From: Patagioenas fasciata
Lineage: Eukaryota > Chordata > Aves > Columbiformes > Columbidae
Direction of reading: 5' to 3'
NCBI RefSeq assembly: GCF_037038585.1
Contig: NC_092525.1
Coordinates: 17,340,867-17,404,866, forward strand
DNA: 64,000 nucleotides
Each line of letters opens with the position of its first letter. Position 1 is the first letter of the stretch. The translations under genes and the position numbers were made by a program. The notes below the pieces were generated by a model that saw nothing but the letters and a program-made list of their open reading frames with translations, did no database searches and was not told the DNA's origin. This document shows, one piece after another, positions 1 through 26,697 of this stretch.

Positions 1-3000
1 GTTGAGGATGCTGATGGTGAGCACTGCCTCCCTGCAGCCCCAGCACCGGGCAGGGGTGACTCAGAACCACCTCGCCTGCTCCTGCCCCGCCGTGTCCGTG
101 TCCCTGCCAAGCTGCCGGCTCAGCAGCCCAGCCCAGCTCTCCCGTGGCCGCCTCCACACCCGCAGCCCGTCCGGCTCCCATTGAGGCGTACAAACAGGAC
201 AGGCTGGTTTTTGGCATGGAGTTGCACTTGGCACTGCCTGGGCAGCCAGCGAGGCTTGGAGGCAGTGCTGCCCAATGTGGCTTCGTCCCCAGCAGGACCA
301 GGACTGCCCAGAGTTCTTCTGAACGGCCTTGGCAGAGGTGTCAGTGTGGGGCACATTATTGGTTGTACCCTGAGGGTTTTCAGTGCCAGTTTTGATCATT
401 CATCTGTTTTGGATACAGGGCGGCAAGTCAGCTTGCTGCAGCGACGCGGCCTGTTTGCACAGCGTGGCTCTCGAGTTGGACTTTGGCCAAACCTGTAACT
501 TCAGGATGTTTGAACCCACAGGGCCAAGTGCAGCCCCAGCTGCCTGCGCTCACAGGCAGGACATGGGCAGGGATGCAGCACCAGGCTTTGTTTGCTGCAT
601 GGAAAACCACTTGAATGGCTTTTCTCTGAAGTGATGTGGGTTGCAGGCTGCTTTGGGTTGTTTTTTAGGGGACATTCGCAGGGGTGGTGCAGCACCACAG
701 CACCCAGCACAAGTCCAGCCCTGCCACTGGAGACAGAGGCAGGTTATCACAGGTACCCAGGCTCCTTTAGTGTCTGTGGGAATCCCGGCTGTCACTGATG
801 TCCCCAAATGGCTTTCAGGGTGGCTGTGGGTCAGTGTCAGCAGCAAGCCCAGTGCAGAAGGCTGAGCTGCTCCATGGAAGGCAGCACAGGAGATGCAAAG
901 GAAAAACAGCTCCCAACACTGGAGCTGCTGGTGGAAGTGCAGGAAGATGCAACCACGGGCTGCCCCACGCTTGGCTGCAATCGCGGTTTAACGCGTTCCA
1001 CTTCCTGCCAGCCATGGGGCTGTGGCGTGAACACAGCCAGCTTGAAACAAAATAACACAGGGGAAAGAACCAGCATCTTTGCGCCTTTTTTCCAGTCAGA
1101 TTGGGGCCTGATCCAGCTGGATGGCAGCGCGCTGGCACAGTGATGGCCGCACATGGGAGGTGACATCAAGCAGAAAGTGGCCGTGTCAGCTGCAGCTGAG
1201 GTTGGAACCTGCTGCTGAAAGCAGGTGGCAGTTTTATGTAGCAGAGAGGAGCTGGAGGGTTCTGCCCAGTTATGGGCCAGCCCAGTGGGTTTCACTTTGG
1301 TGCCTGCCAGTCTTCCCAGTGCCACTGCGGACATTGGCCATGTCGCTAAGGCGCCTCTGGTTTTCCCCTCTGATTTCCCCCAGTAATAACCCTAGGAAGA
1401 ACTGCTGCTGCGGCTGGAGTGGCTCGGTGGGGGCTGCTGTGAGTGCAAGGGCAGGAGGGCTCGGGGGCATGGGGCCTGAGCTGAGCAGAATGTCTGCCAC
1501 ATGCTTGGGCTGAGCTTTTGGGTGCAGCGTTGCTAATTGTGTCATTTAACCCGTGGTGGGGTGCAGATGTTCCTCTTGGTCCCTCTGGCACCCCTGGGCT
1601 CTGCTGAACCTCTTAGGAAGGAAGAACATTTTTCTGCTCTTCGTCTTTTCAGCTGCCTTCCAGCAAAACCCCCTCTCCTCCAGGGTTGGTCCCGAGGGAG
1701 CCGTTGGATCCCCCAGCCCCTCCTGGCACCCCACTTTGCTCAGCGTCAGGGCGTGGGGAGCCCCGGGGAAGCGGTGGGTAGGGGAGAGCTTGTAGAAATA
1801 AGCCCCACAGAAGCAATAAAACCAGTGTTCGGCATACCCGACCTGCTTTGTGAAGTTCCAGTGCTGGTTTTCTAGGCTAAAAATACCTTCCACCTTGAGT
1901 GCTGTTAAGGAAGAACACTTGCTTGGCAGGTTTGTTTAGGATTCAGGGGAAGAAAGTTCAGGCTGAGCTCAATTAGTCTGGCTTAATTTACAAGCACAGT
2001 TCTGTGTCTGCGTGATTTGCTTTACTTGTCTGCTGCACATTTTAACACACAGAGCTTTTTTATTTTTCAACGCACGTACTTAACGTAGAAGCACTATTGC
2101 TATTCACATATTTACAGGCCTCCTCATAAGGAAACTGCTGTTTTTTCTGCTATGAAAAAAAAATATCTAGTGCTGTGCTGAAATGAGCAGGATATGTGGG
2201 AGGATAAAGCTGTGTGGTGCAGATCGTGTGTCTTTTTGTGAGCTCAGCCTGAGTTCTCCTGGTCATTCCTGCTGTCCTTTTGCTTAATTCCAGGAGTTCT
2301 TTTCCTAAGAGATCCACACACTGTGAATGCGCTGATGCAAACAGCTCAGAAACAAGCACTCTGTGTTGGTGCTACCTGCTGCATTCACCACCATGAGCAA
2401 GCACTGGCAAGCATTATGTACCGCTTAGCTAATGCAATGTACTTTATTATTATATTAGTAATACAATAATAATTAGTAATGCAAAAATATTATTCTAATA
2501 TTAGTAATGCAAAGTAATTGCAAAAGTTCCAGTTTTAGGTCATCTGCTTCTATCTTCCTCTGTCTGCTACTTCATCCTTCCCGGCACTGATATGCTTTAT
2601 TTATATTAATTTCTTTATTAATAAAAAGCACCAGGAATGGGTCATCTGTCACACATCACTCTGAGCCATCTCTGCTGAAGCCATGTCGAGCATCTTGGTT
2701 TGAATGGTGAGTATCTTTGTGCAGGAAATCAAAAATCTCTTTGAAACAATTGCCAGAACAAACTGAACAAGAAGTTGCTCAGTTTCTCTGTGGCATACAA
2801 TGGTTTATGTGATATCTGAAGTTTTTCTTACCAGTCAGAAGTCATGGCCATACTTGACTTTATTCAGAAGCAAACATAATGCTTTCTGTACAAGAAATCA
2901 CTCATTTTGTATGGCCTAGGAAAAGATCAATCTCAAAAAAAAAAAAAAAGGGCAAAAACCAGCAGCCTCCTTGTCTGTATGTTGTACATTCTGACAGCCA

Positions 3001-6000
3001 AGTAACACATGTATCTGGAGAAAACCAGCAAAACTGATTTATTAAGGTTCTTAAGTTAAAAAAGAGGAAAAACTTCACTTAGGAAAGGAGCAAGGACCCA
3101 AATTAATTTTCTCCCCCCTGCTCTGAACTTGCTGCATTTCCTATTCTTGCTTACTAAGCAGGCAGCTGACAGCTGTTGGCAAAGCTTGAAAATAGCTTCA
3201 GAGCACGGTGTGTCGGGCAGCGCTCTGTGCCGCTTTTGGTAAGCTGTGCAGGAGCGGGTTATCTATAGCGAGCTCTGGCCAGGGAGCGTTACATGTCCCA
3301 GCCAGAAATAGCACCCGCGATCTGCAGCTTTGGGCGGTGGAAATGTTGGTTTTACTTCAGCGCGAAAAGATAACATGACTCTTCGCTCTGCAGGAGGACG
3401 GCATCAGGCTGGCCAGCCTTTGACGGCAGCTTCTGGAAGGCTTCTGTGTGTCTGAATTATCCCCTCGCTGTCTGCTGGTGTCTAACAACTGTATCAGCAA
3501 GCAGCACTAACGAGATGACTGTCCTGAGACTGACGTGCGGGATTTCAGTGATTTGGAAGCCATAATCCAAAAGTTACGTCCTTGATTAGAAGCAGAAGTG
3601 CTGAGTTAATAGTCCTTGGCTATTTAGTTCCCAGGCATTGGCTGTTTGCGGCTCAGATCTTCAGGACCGATTGCAGCTCAGCATCGCTGAGTGTGCATGA
3701 ATGTTTCTCTGGCAGGAAATTTTGCCAGTGTTTGGAGAGTAGCAAAGCCCAGCCTTTGCCACCTGTCTTACACTCGGCTGATCTCTGTCCTTACCCAGCG
3801 TGGACCAGGACGTCAGATATGTTATGCCTTTTTTTTCCGTGGCCCTTCCTAAACGTGGCTCTGTCACAAACACGGTCCCATTAGAAGACATGTTTCAGCC
3901 AAGCTTCCTAAGGAAGCAACATGTGCAAAGTTGGTCATCTCCCCAGTCACCTTTGAATTTGTTGGCCAGTGTTGAGCAGATTTAACAGAGCAACAATGAC
4001 TAAAAAGGCCTTATCTTCTTGTAAACCCTGTGGAAGGAGGTGGGTGGGTGCAGGGCAGGGATTGCTAATGCTCCTCCAGAAGGCAAACGAGGTATTAGGA
4101 ACAGCAACACTCCTCCAGACTCTGCAAGGTATGGATGAACCCAGTGGGACCCACCTGGAGCTCCTCGGGAGTAGGACCCAGGCTTTTTGGCTCTGCTGCT
4201 CATGAAGTTGCTGGTTTGACTTGAACATTTTCTCCTCTTTTCCCTCAGAGAGAGCAAGAGGCTGCAGTCCTGCCAAAGAGTGGGCTGGATGAGAGGGCTG
4301 ACACAGCCACAGTCGGGCTGGGATTCCTGCAGGGCTGCACCTGTCCGGTAGGGTAAAATTATCGATTTGAATGTGACAATTAATGAGCTTGCTTTTCAAA
4401 TAAGCCTTAAACCCAGGTAACTTCTCCTGTCCTGACTGTGCTGGTCCTTTGCATGATGGGGGGAAGTACAACACACTCAAATTCTCCTTCAGCATAAAGG
4501 CTCCCTGTTAGTTTAAATATTTTAAACTTCCTTTTTTTAATGTTATGGATTGAAGTGTTGTCTTGTGGGCAGAAGTGCCTGAAAAATGGCAATTATGTTC
4601 ATCAGATGACATTGTCATTTGGACTTTTGACCCGCGTGGCTAATTGTCAGCCTGGTTGTTGCAAATGTGGATGCAAGAGCACGCGGCGCCTGCCCGAGCG
4701 GAGCTGGAGCTTCGCACCACGCACCCTGCGACTCCCGTCTCTCGCTACACAGAATGAGTCTGGGTGTTGTGATCGTAGTCACATCGTGATCAGTTTCCAA
4801 GTTTATGTGAAAATACTTTGAAACTGTTTTGTGTGCGTTTAACTCAAGGTGTGACCCAAAACCTCTGTTGCTGTGTCCACACTTGGAAAATTTGGATATG
4901 GAATATATGTCAGCTTACGATATAGTACTAAGGAGCTGAATATGCACAATCCTTGCAAAAGCAACCAAAAAGAAATGCTCTGGCTTCCCTTTGGGTGAAA
5001 AATCCCAAAGACAGGCAACTGAGAAGTCCATTTCTGTGAGCAAACGCCCTCTTGTAAACAAGAAGCCATCCATGCAATCATGGAGGCATCGGGGCTCCGA
5101 GAAACATTTGCTTTTGTTCATAAAACACCTGTGATGCAACGTAGCTTGGGTGCGTGTGACAGGACAGGAGGCTGAGAGGGGTTCAAGGCTTTTCCCAGGA
5201 ACATCTGCCATGTAAACACAAAGGGTTTTAATTATGTGTTGCCTGGTGACATTTGATTCATCCCAAAAGCAAAGGGCTTGCTTGAAGAAAAGCAATTATT
5301 TAAAGTGGTCTAACTTCTCGGAGTAGGCAAGGCAAATATTAGAAATATTATCCTTGCTGAGGATAAAGTTAATTATACTACCAAGTACCAAAAGGTTCTG
5401 ATAATTTATTTAAAGATATAAACTCTGTGTGTAAGAAATAGTGTTTTAGAAAGACATGTCAAATCTGTGCCAGTTAAATGTTTTAATCTCTTGATGTAAC
5501 TCCCACTGGCTATAACTAGAACTATAAAGACTAATTAATATTGCAAATATTTACCATCTTCACTTGATATTGTCTTCTAATTGTGTATATCTGCTAATTA
5601 GGTGAGCATAAGTGTTAACAAAACTAGAACACTTTATCATATGTCTAAGATCAAGCTAAATCTGCAAGGTTTTGAAACAGTAATTTTAATTGGTTATAGC
5701 AGCAAATCTCTTAAATCGCTGTTGCTGCAGTTGCCCTCAATGACACACACGTTTATATCAGTGTCACGCTTTAAAAAGCAATTTAATGCTAGTGAGAAGC
5801 GTCAGATTCACAGATTTTTAATTAAAAAACGTTCTTTATCCTCAGCAGAGCAAGGTGTCTGTGTGTTAACTCCATCTCTCGACAGGAGGACTGTGCCCAC
5901 CCTCTGTACGTGCAGTGGTTCAAGCACTCATGGTAACCATCTTCCCCACCTTGATGCAAGAATGATTTGCTTTCAAATCAAACGCTGCAGCACGATCGCT

Positions 6001-6500
6001 CTTCTGAACCTCCACGCACAACTGAGGGGTGTTTCTCCCCCAGCCTGCGCTGGATCTGATGGTGGAGCCGGTGACAACCATCCCGGGGACAGACGGATGG
6101 GGTGTCTGTCCCACGGAGGTTTGTGCTGGGGAACACAAACTGACACTGATCCCGCGCTATTCAGGCTTTTTAACCTGCTTTTACAAGGCAACAAGACAGA
6201 GAAGAAGGATGGAGCGAGATATTCAGTAGCTCCATGTATTAGCGCATTTACTCAGACACACACAAGTACGAAAGCGTGAATTTGTGACCGGGTCATGCTT
6301 TCACTCGGGCCTGTCAGGAGGCTCTGAAAGTGTCTTTAACAGCTAATTAAACATTGTAACTTCGTTGAAGCCAGCCTGGGTTATTTAACGCTTAAATAAG
6401 CCCCACCTATACCCTTCTAGCTTGTTGCACTTTAACAGCTAAATTTCTTAAACCGCCTATGGATTATTTTTTTTACCCACTTTTCTCCCTCAGTACACCC
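1..6500. other. Intergenic region upstream of SERBP1, no gene recognised
   Basis: I see no exon chain, tRNA, or recognisable repeat copy here. The first ~1.87 kb is GC-rich with several short overlapping open frames on both strands and no family resemblance; from ~1.9 kb the DNA becomes AT-rich, with an AT-rich imperfectly repeated stretch at about 2440-2520. In the human arrangement the neighbour on this side is GADD45A, far away, so a gene-free stretch is expected. A lncRNA cannot be excluded from sequence alone. Confidence 0.6.
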
Positions 6501-6819
6501 TGAGGTGAGCAGTTTCTCCACCTCCTAGCGCAGGCCGAGGCCCCGCGGCTCCTCGGGCCCGTGTCCTGAGGAGAGCGGCCTGCACCCGGAGGAACGGCGC
6601 CCACCACCGGGCCCAGAGGCCTCGAGCTCCAAAAAACGCCTGAAAAAGCGGCCTATCGCGCCAGGGCCGATGTCCCTGCTGCCGGCAAAGCCCTTCCCGG
6701 GCCCTCCCCCTCCCCGGGTCGCGGCCGTGCTCCGTGAGGGGCCGCGCGGCCCCCGCATCGCCCGCTCCCGCCGCCGCTCCCGCCCAGCGCGGCCCCGCCC
6801 GGGCCATGGTGGCGCGGGG

Positions 6820-6839
6820 CACGCTGGGAGCTGTAGTCC
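6820..6839 (+). promoter_or_regulatory. ZNF143/THAP11 (Staf, SBS)-like element
   Basis: The 20-mer CACGCTGGGAGCTGTAGTCC closely matches the reverse complement of the known promoter motif ACTACAATTCCCAGCATGC bound by ZNF143 and THAP11. It lies about 200 bp upstream of the SERBP1 start codon in the CpG island. The match is read by eye; binding is inferred. Confidence 0.6.
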
Positions 6840-6960
6840 GGCGGGCGGGCGCGGGAGGCGGTGAGAGCGGGCCGCCTACCGTTCCCGTCGTGCCCCGCGC
6901 GGGGGTGAGGTGCCCGGATGTGCCCGGCGCCGGAAGAGAAGCGGGTCTCTTCGCGGCCGG

Positions 6961-6968
6961 CCATCTTG
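6961..6968 (+). promoter_or_regulatory. YY1-like element
   Basis: CCATCTTG preceded by GCCGG resembles the YY1 core GCCGCCATCTTG. YY1 sites of this orientation are often within a few tens of bases of the transcription start, which would put the SERBP1 5' end near here (inference). Confidence 0.5.
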
Positions 6969-7036
6969 TGCGGCAGCTAGCAGGGCGCGGGGGGCCCGGC
7001 AGCATCGGAGCAGGATCCCGCCGACGGGGGCCCATC

Positions 7037-22714
<15,678 letters not shown>

Positions 22715-24990
22715 ACTGGATGTCATAAGCCAGCCCTGCCCTCGTCGGGCCCTCCTCTCCGAGGCTTGCATGCTTAAGGATCCTAAACAACTAAGAAATT
22801 TAAAAAAAAAAAAAAAAAAAAGACTGTCATTCATACCATTCACACCTAAAGACTGAATTTTATCTGTTTTGAAAATGAACTTCTCTCGCTACACAGAAGC
22901 AACAATATGGTAGTCAGTTTTGTATTTAGAAATGTAATGGTAGCAGGGATGTTTTCATAATTTTTTCAGAGATTATGCATTCTTCATGGATACTTTTTTG
23001 TATTGCTGCTTGAAAATATGCGTTTCCAAACTTGAAATATAGGTGTGAACAGTGTGTACCAGTTAAAAGCTTTCACTTCATTTGTGTTTTTTTTTTTAAT
23101 TCAGGATTTTAGACATTTTCCCCAAACTACAAACTGGGTTTTAAGTATTGCACACTATTTCCGTTTCCTTAATTCCCGTTAAGAAGATTTTTATCAGCCC
23201 ATGGTCTTTCGGAATATATGACATTTTAATTTGGCAGACTGTTAGTGCTGTATGGAATACTAACTCCTGGAGTACTTTAGTTCTAATGCTTAATTTCAGA
23301 CTTGGAAAAACAGTCATTTTTCATCTATGTTTGGTAGTTTGTTTACTCAAGATCTTTATACAAAATTGATACCAGATACTTGAAAAAGATTCAAAGCACA
23401 TTGGTTTCTAGTTAAGTACCTGTGTATTGATCCAGCAATGATGTGTGGATAATTGGTCTAAACAGTTTTTAAAAAATTAATGTATTACACCTTTCACTCA
23501 CCCTCTTAACCTTTATTCCCCCCTCCTCCCTTCAACAGAACAAGATGCTTTGTTGGCAAAAAAAAGAGAGAGTTTTTAAATTCCCGATGTTTTTTCTTTG
23601 AGAGGATCCGCTGATGTTGGAGCCACCGTTGCCGCTGTGGGAGGTGCGGGCGGTGGTGGAACCGAGCAGAGTGACACAACCCATCGGTACTGGCATATCC
23701 AGCCCTGCTCCGCAGCGGCACCAACCAAGGAAAACAACACAGGCCTTGGCGGGGGTTGGCAGGAGGGAGTTCTGGTTTATCATTTCAGATGGGGAGGTTG
23801 CAATCTGTGCGCGATAACAAAAAGATGCAAAACGAAACCCCAACACTTCACCTCTCCATCAGAATTTTGTTCTGGAATTGCGCAGTGTTTGAAGTCTTGA
23901 TTTGTTGGCTGACAAATGAATGTTTTTCAGAGCACCATTGTTAAGAAACCCCTTCTACCCTGGTAGAAATTTGCCATAGGTTTAATTTAATCCCTGTGAA
24001 CAGGATTACCACTTCAGGACACAAAAGGAGTTGAGAGAATGACTAATAAGGAGAGTTTCTTAGGGTTTTTATCTGCAGCATTTGTTAGGAGATTAGAAAC
24101 AGGTTTCTCATTTTATTTAATGTGTTACACTTTGGGCAGCTTATAACATATTTGTAGTTTCTTAACTAGGTAGATAGAAAAGAAAAGGTAATGCCCTATT
24201 TTTTTAAAAGCTGTACAGGACAGGCAAAAAAGTATCGGAGACCTTTGAATATGAAATACCAAACTCCTTAGCTGTGGTGTTTAGCTGGCTTGCTTTATCT
24301 GAACTATTTTCTACAGAAGTTTTTTGTTGTAAACCACTGTTAATATCATCAGATTAGACTTTTTAGTGCACTCACCTCTCATTTTAAGTACCGGGCTGTG
24401 AGAAGGAGGCAAGTTTTCCAGCAGTGGATGGTAGAATCTCTTGGTTCATCTCTCCCAACTTGAAGCAGATCTCATGCAGGTGCTCGGCATGGGGCTCTGG
24501 CAGCTCCGGCACAGAGTTCTTCCTCTTCTCTCCCTTTGCGCTTTGCTAGAATGTGTTGCAGTTTCAGCATTAGGGACACCTCGGGTCATACAACTAAACA
24601 AAATGCCTTGATAAGCAGAAACATGCTTGCAGAAAAGCTTTGTAACATAAACATCCCCGTATCCAACCTGTATATTTACTGTTTCAGTTGCCACTCGGCT
24701 TTCTTTCCAGATGACTCCTGGGCCAGCCAGCCCATGGTTTGGGGTCCTGCTTAGCTGGACTCGGTCAGCAGCTTTTCCCTTCTGCTGTAGAGCACAGAGC
24801 AGTTTCCCACACGGCATGCCACGTACGATTCTTTTCAAGACAGCTTGTACTTAAAACTGATCCGTCTGCTGTTCTGATAGATGTAAATTTGCCTCTTTCA
24901 GTCTGTTTGTGTCAAGAACTAAAACTGTGAACATATATCTTTAATATTGGTGGGTGTTAACTGAAATAAAGGTTTATTTTCATGCTCTTA
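22715..24990 (+). other. SERBP1: SERBP1 3' UTR
   Basis: Non-coding, AT-rich DNA after the stop with an A-run of about 21 bases near 22800-22820. No other gene signal is seen. The end is placed after the AATAAA at 24965; shorter forms using other sites are possible. Confidence 0.6.
24965..24970 (+). terminator. SERBP1: Probable SERBP1 poly(A) signal
   Basis: Canonical AATAAA about 2.25 kb after the SERBP1 stop, followed by a T-rich stretch (GGTTTATTTTC) that fits a downstream element. I saw no AATAAA between the stop codon and this site. Confidence 0.5.
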
Positions 24991-26488
24991 AAAAATGTCA
25001 TGAAAACACATGGAGATGAAACCACTTAGGTTAATTAATAGCATCTCATGTAGGTTGTGCCCCAAGGGTCCAGCGGTGACGCTGCCCAGGCATTTCCATT
25101 GCCAGGAGCGGACTTGGCCTTGGGAAAATGTCTCTTGAGTAGCTTATTTACAATTAACGAGCTTGCTCTTTAGTAATGTTTTCTGTCCTCTTGCTTGCTA
25201 CTTGTGCTGTCACGCCAAATCCAGAGGACTAGACCTTTTAAAAATCTGAGAAATTCAGAAAAGATGGCCAGCAGAAAAATTTGGAAACAGAAGCATGTGG
25301 TGCAAATTGGCTTTTGGATGTAATGGTGGCGAGGTCTGAGCATGAAAGTTCATCTTACAGAGCGAATGGCGCTGATGCTGGGAGGAAATGAGACTGATTA
25401 ATAAATGCAAGTGTTAGTTTTGTGGGAAAGGACGTAACTTCTTCTGAAACATCAGAAGTCAGTGTGAATATGTGGTGTTTACAGTTCCAGGAGCTGAGAC
25501 CACTCGTACCTGTAATGACTCTTTGCCCATGGAGATCGGTCTGCGTAGTCACGCCTCTTGTTTTAATAAACGCAGGACATCTGCCTAAAGCTGACGCTTC
25601 CAGCATTTGCTAACCTGCTTCTTTCCTAAACCATTGCAAGGGCCGTGTTACCTTCATCTCGTGCTGTGCTAGAAAAGCCAAATGTCATATTCGTGCTGGG
25701 GGGTGTAACCTGACTGTGGGGAAAACGCCTTGTTTGCCCTTATGGGGAGACTTGGGTAGGAGTTACAAAAGTTTGATCGTTGTCCTACTAGTGATGCTAT
25801 TTGTCTCTTGGAGCATGACTTTATGTGAAGTACCACGTGGTGATCTACCCAGAGAATCAAAGAGTGAGGAGAAAATGCGCTTTAGTGTTCTGTTGTCCCC
25901 AGGCTGAAGGTCAAATAGGTGCACAAATAAGTGACTGACAAAATAGTGATTTTTTTTTTTTTTTTTTTTTAAAATACCTTTCTGTAGTAATAGGTATCCA
26001 GTTTGGTTGTGCACAGCTGACTTGTGCTGATCTGTCTGTGATGCCCAACCAGGATCCTCTTGCCAGGGTGGCTGCCAGATGGGGTGAGGAAAGTATGAAA
26101 ATGGAGCTGGGATGTCTGAGCCACGTGTTTGCCTTTGAGTGACACCGAGCTGGTCCTGAAGATGGAAGATGTCGGGCTGGAGACCAAACCTTGGCATGGC
26201 TGCTAGACCCAAAAAGTGAAATCACAGAGTGGTGCTTTGCAAAAAAGAAAAAAAATTTCTTGCATGCTTTGTACAGCTGGTCTTGAGTGGCCTTGTTGGG
26301 AGGTGGGGAACAGCACTTCATGGCTGTGCTGGGTGTAGTTTGTCTCCTTTTCACAGGTGCAATGCCTGACAGCAGTGGAGAAGGGCAGTGCAAGAGGACG
26401 CTATGACTGTTGAGGTGGCAGTGGGTTTGTTCCTGGCAGTGCAGTGGTGGCTGCTCCCGCTCTGCTGGGCTGTGGCTGGAGCCCACAC
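24991..26488. other. Intergenic, no gene seen
   Basis: Between the convergent SERBP1 and IL12RB2 ends. It holds a run of 21 T at 25950-25970 but no family-recognisable coding sequence. Confidence 0.5.
25950..25970. repeat. Poly(T) tract of 21 bases
   Basis: An uninterrupted T run followed by AAAATACC. On the - strand it could be the A-tail of a retrocopy, but the sequence upstream of it on that strand matches no gene I recognise and no flanking duplication is evident. Confidence 0.7.
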
Positions 26489-26697
26489 ACAAGGAAGAAA
26501 TTTTTTACACTGAGGGTGGTGAGAGCCTATCCCAGGTTCCCAGAGAGGTGGTGGATGAACCATCCCTGGAGACATCCCAGGCCAGGCTGGACGAGGCTGT
26601 GAGCAACCTGAGCTGGTGAAGATGTCCCTGCTCATGGCAGGGGTGGCACTGGGGGAGCTGAGAAGCTTCCTTCAACACAAACCGTTCTGTGATTCTG
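26489..26697 (+). mobile_element. CR1 LINE 3' end (type A)
   Basis: 5'-truncated CR1 in sense orientation, from GGAAGAAATT, through GGTGGTGAGAGCCT and a CCATCCCTGGAGACATCCCA block, to the terminal TTCTGTGATTCT. CR1 copies lack a poly(A) tail and end in a short ATTCTATG-like motif. Confidence 0.85.

Noticed and set aside
5602-6279. 225-codon + strand frame before SERBP1
   Set aside because: No family resemblance, AT-rich opening and no exon structure. It looks like a chance frame.
6734-7036. Upstream in-frame extension of SERBP1 by 101 codons
   Set aside because: The frame is open but compositional. The conserved protein starts at [10 protein letters not shown], and the extension covers the promoter elements.
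25763-25971. Processed pseudogene ending in the A-run opposite the T tract at 25950
   Set aside because: No recognisable parent gene and no flanking duplication was found, so only the tract is listed.
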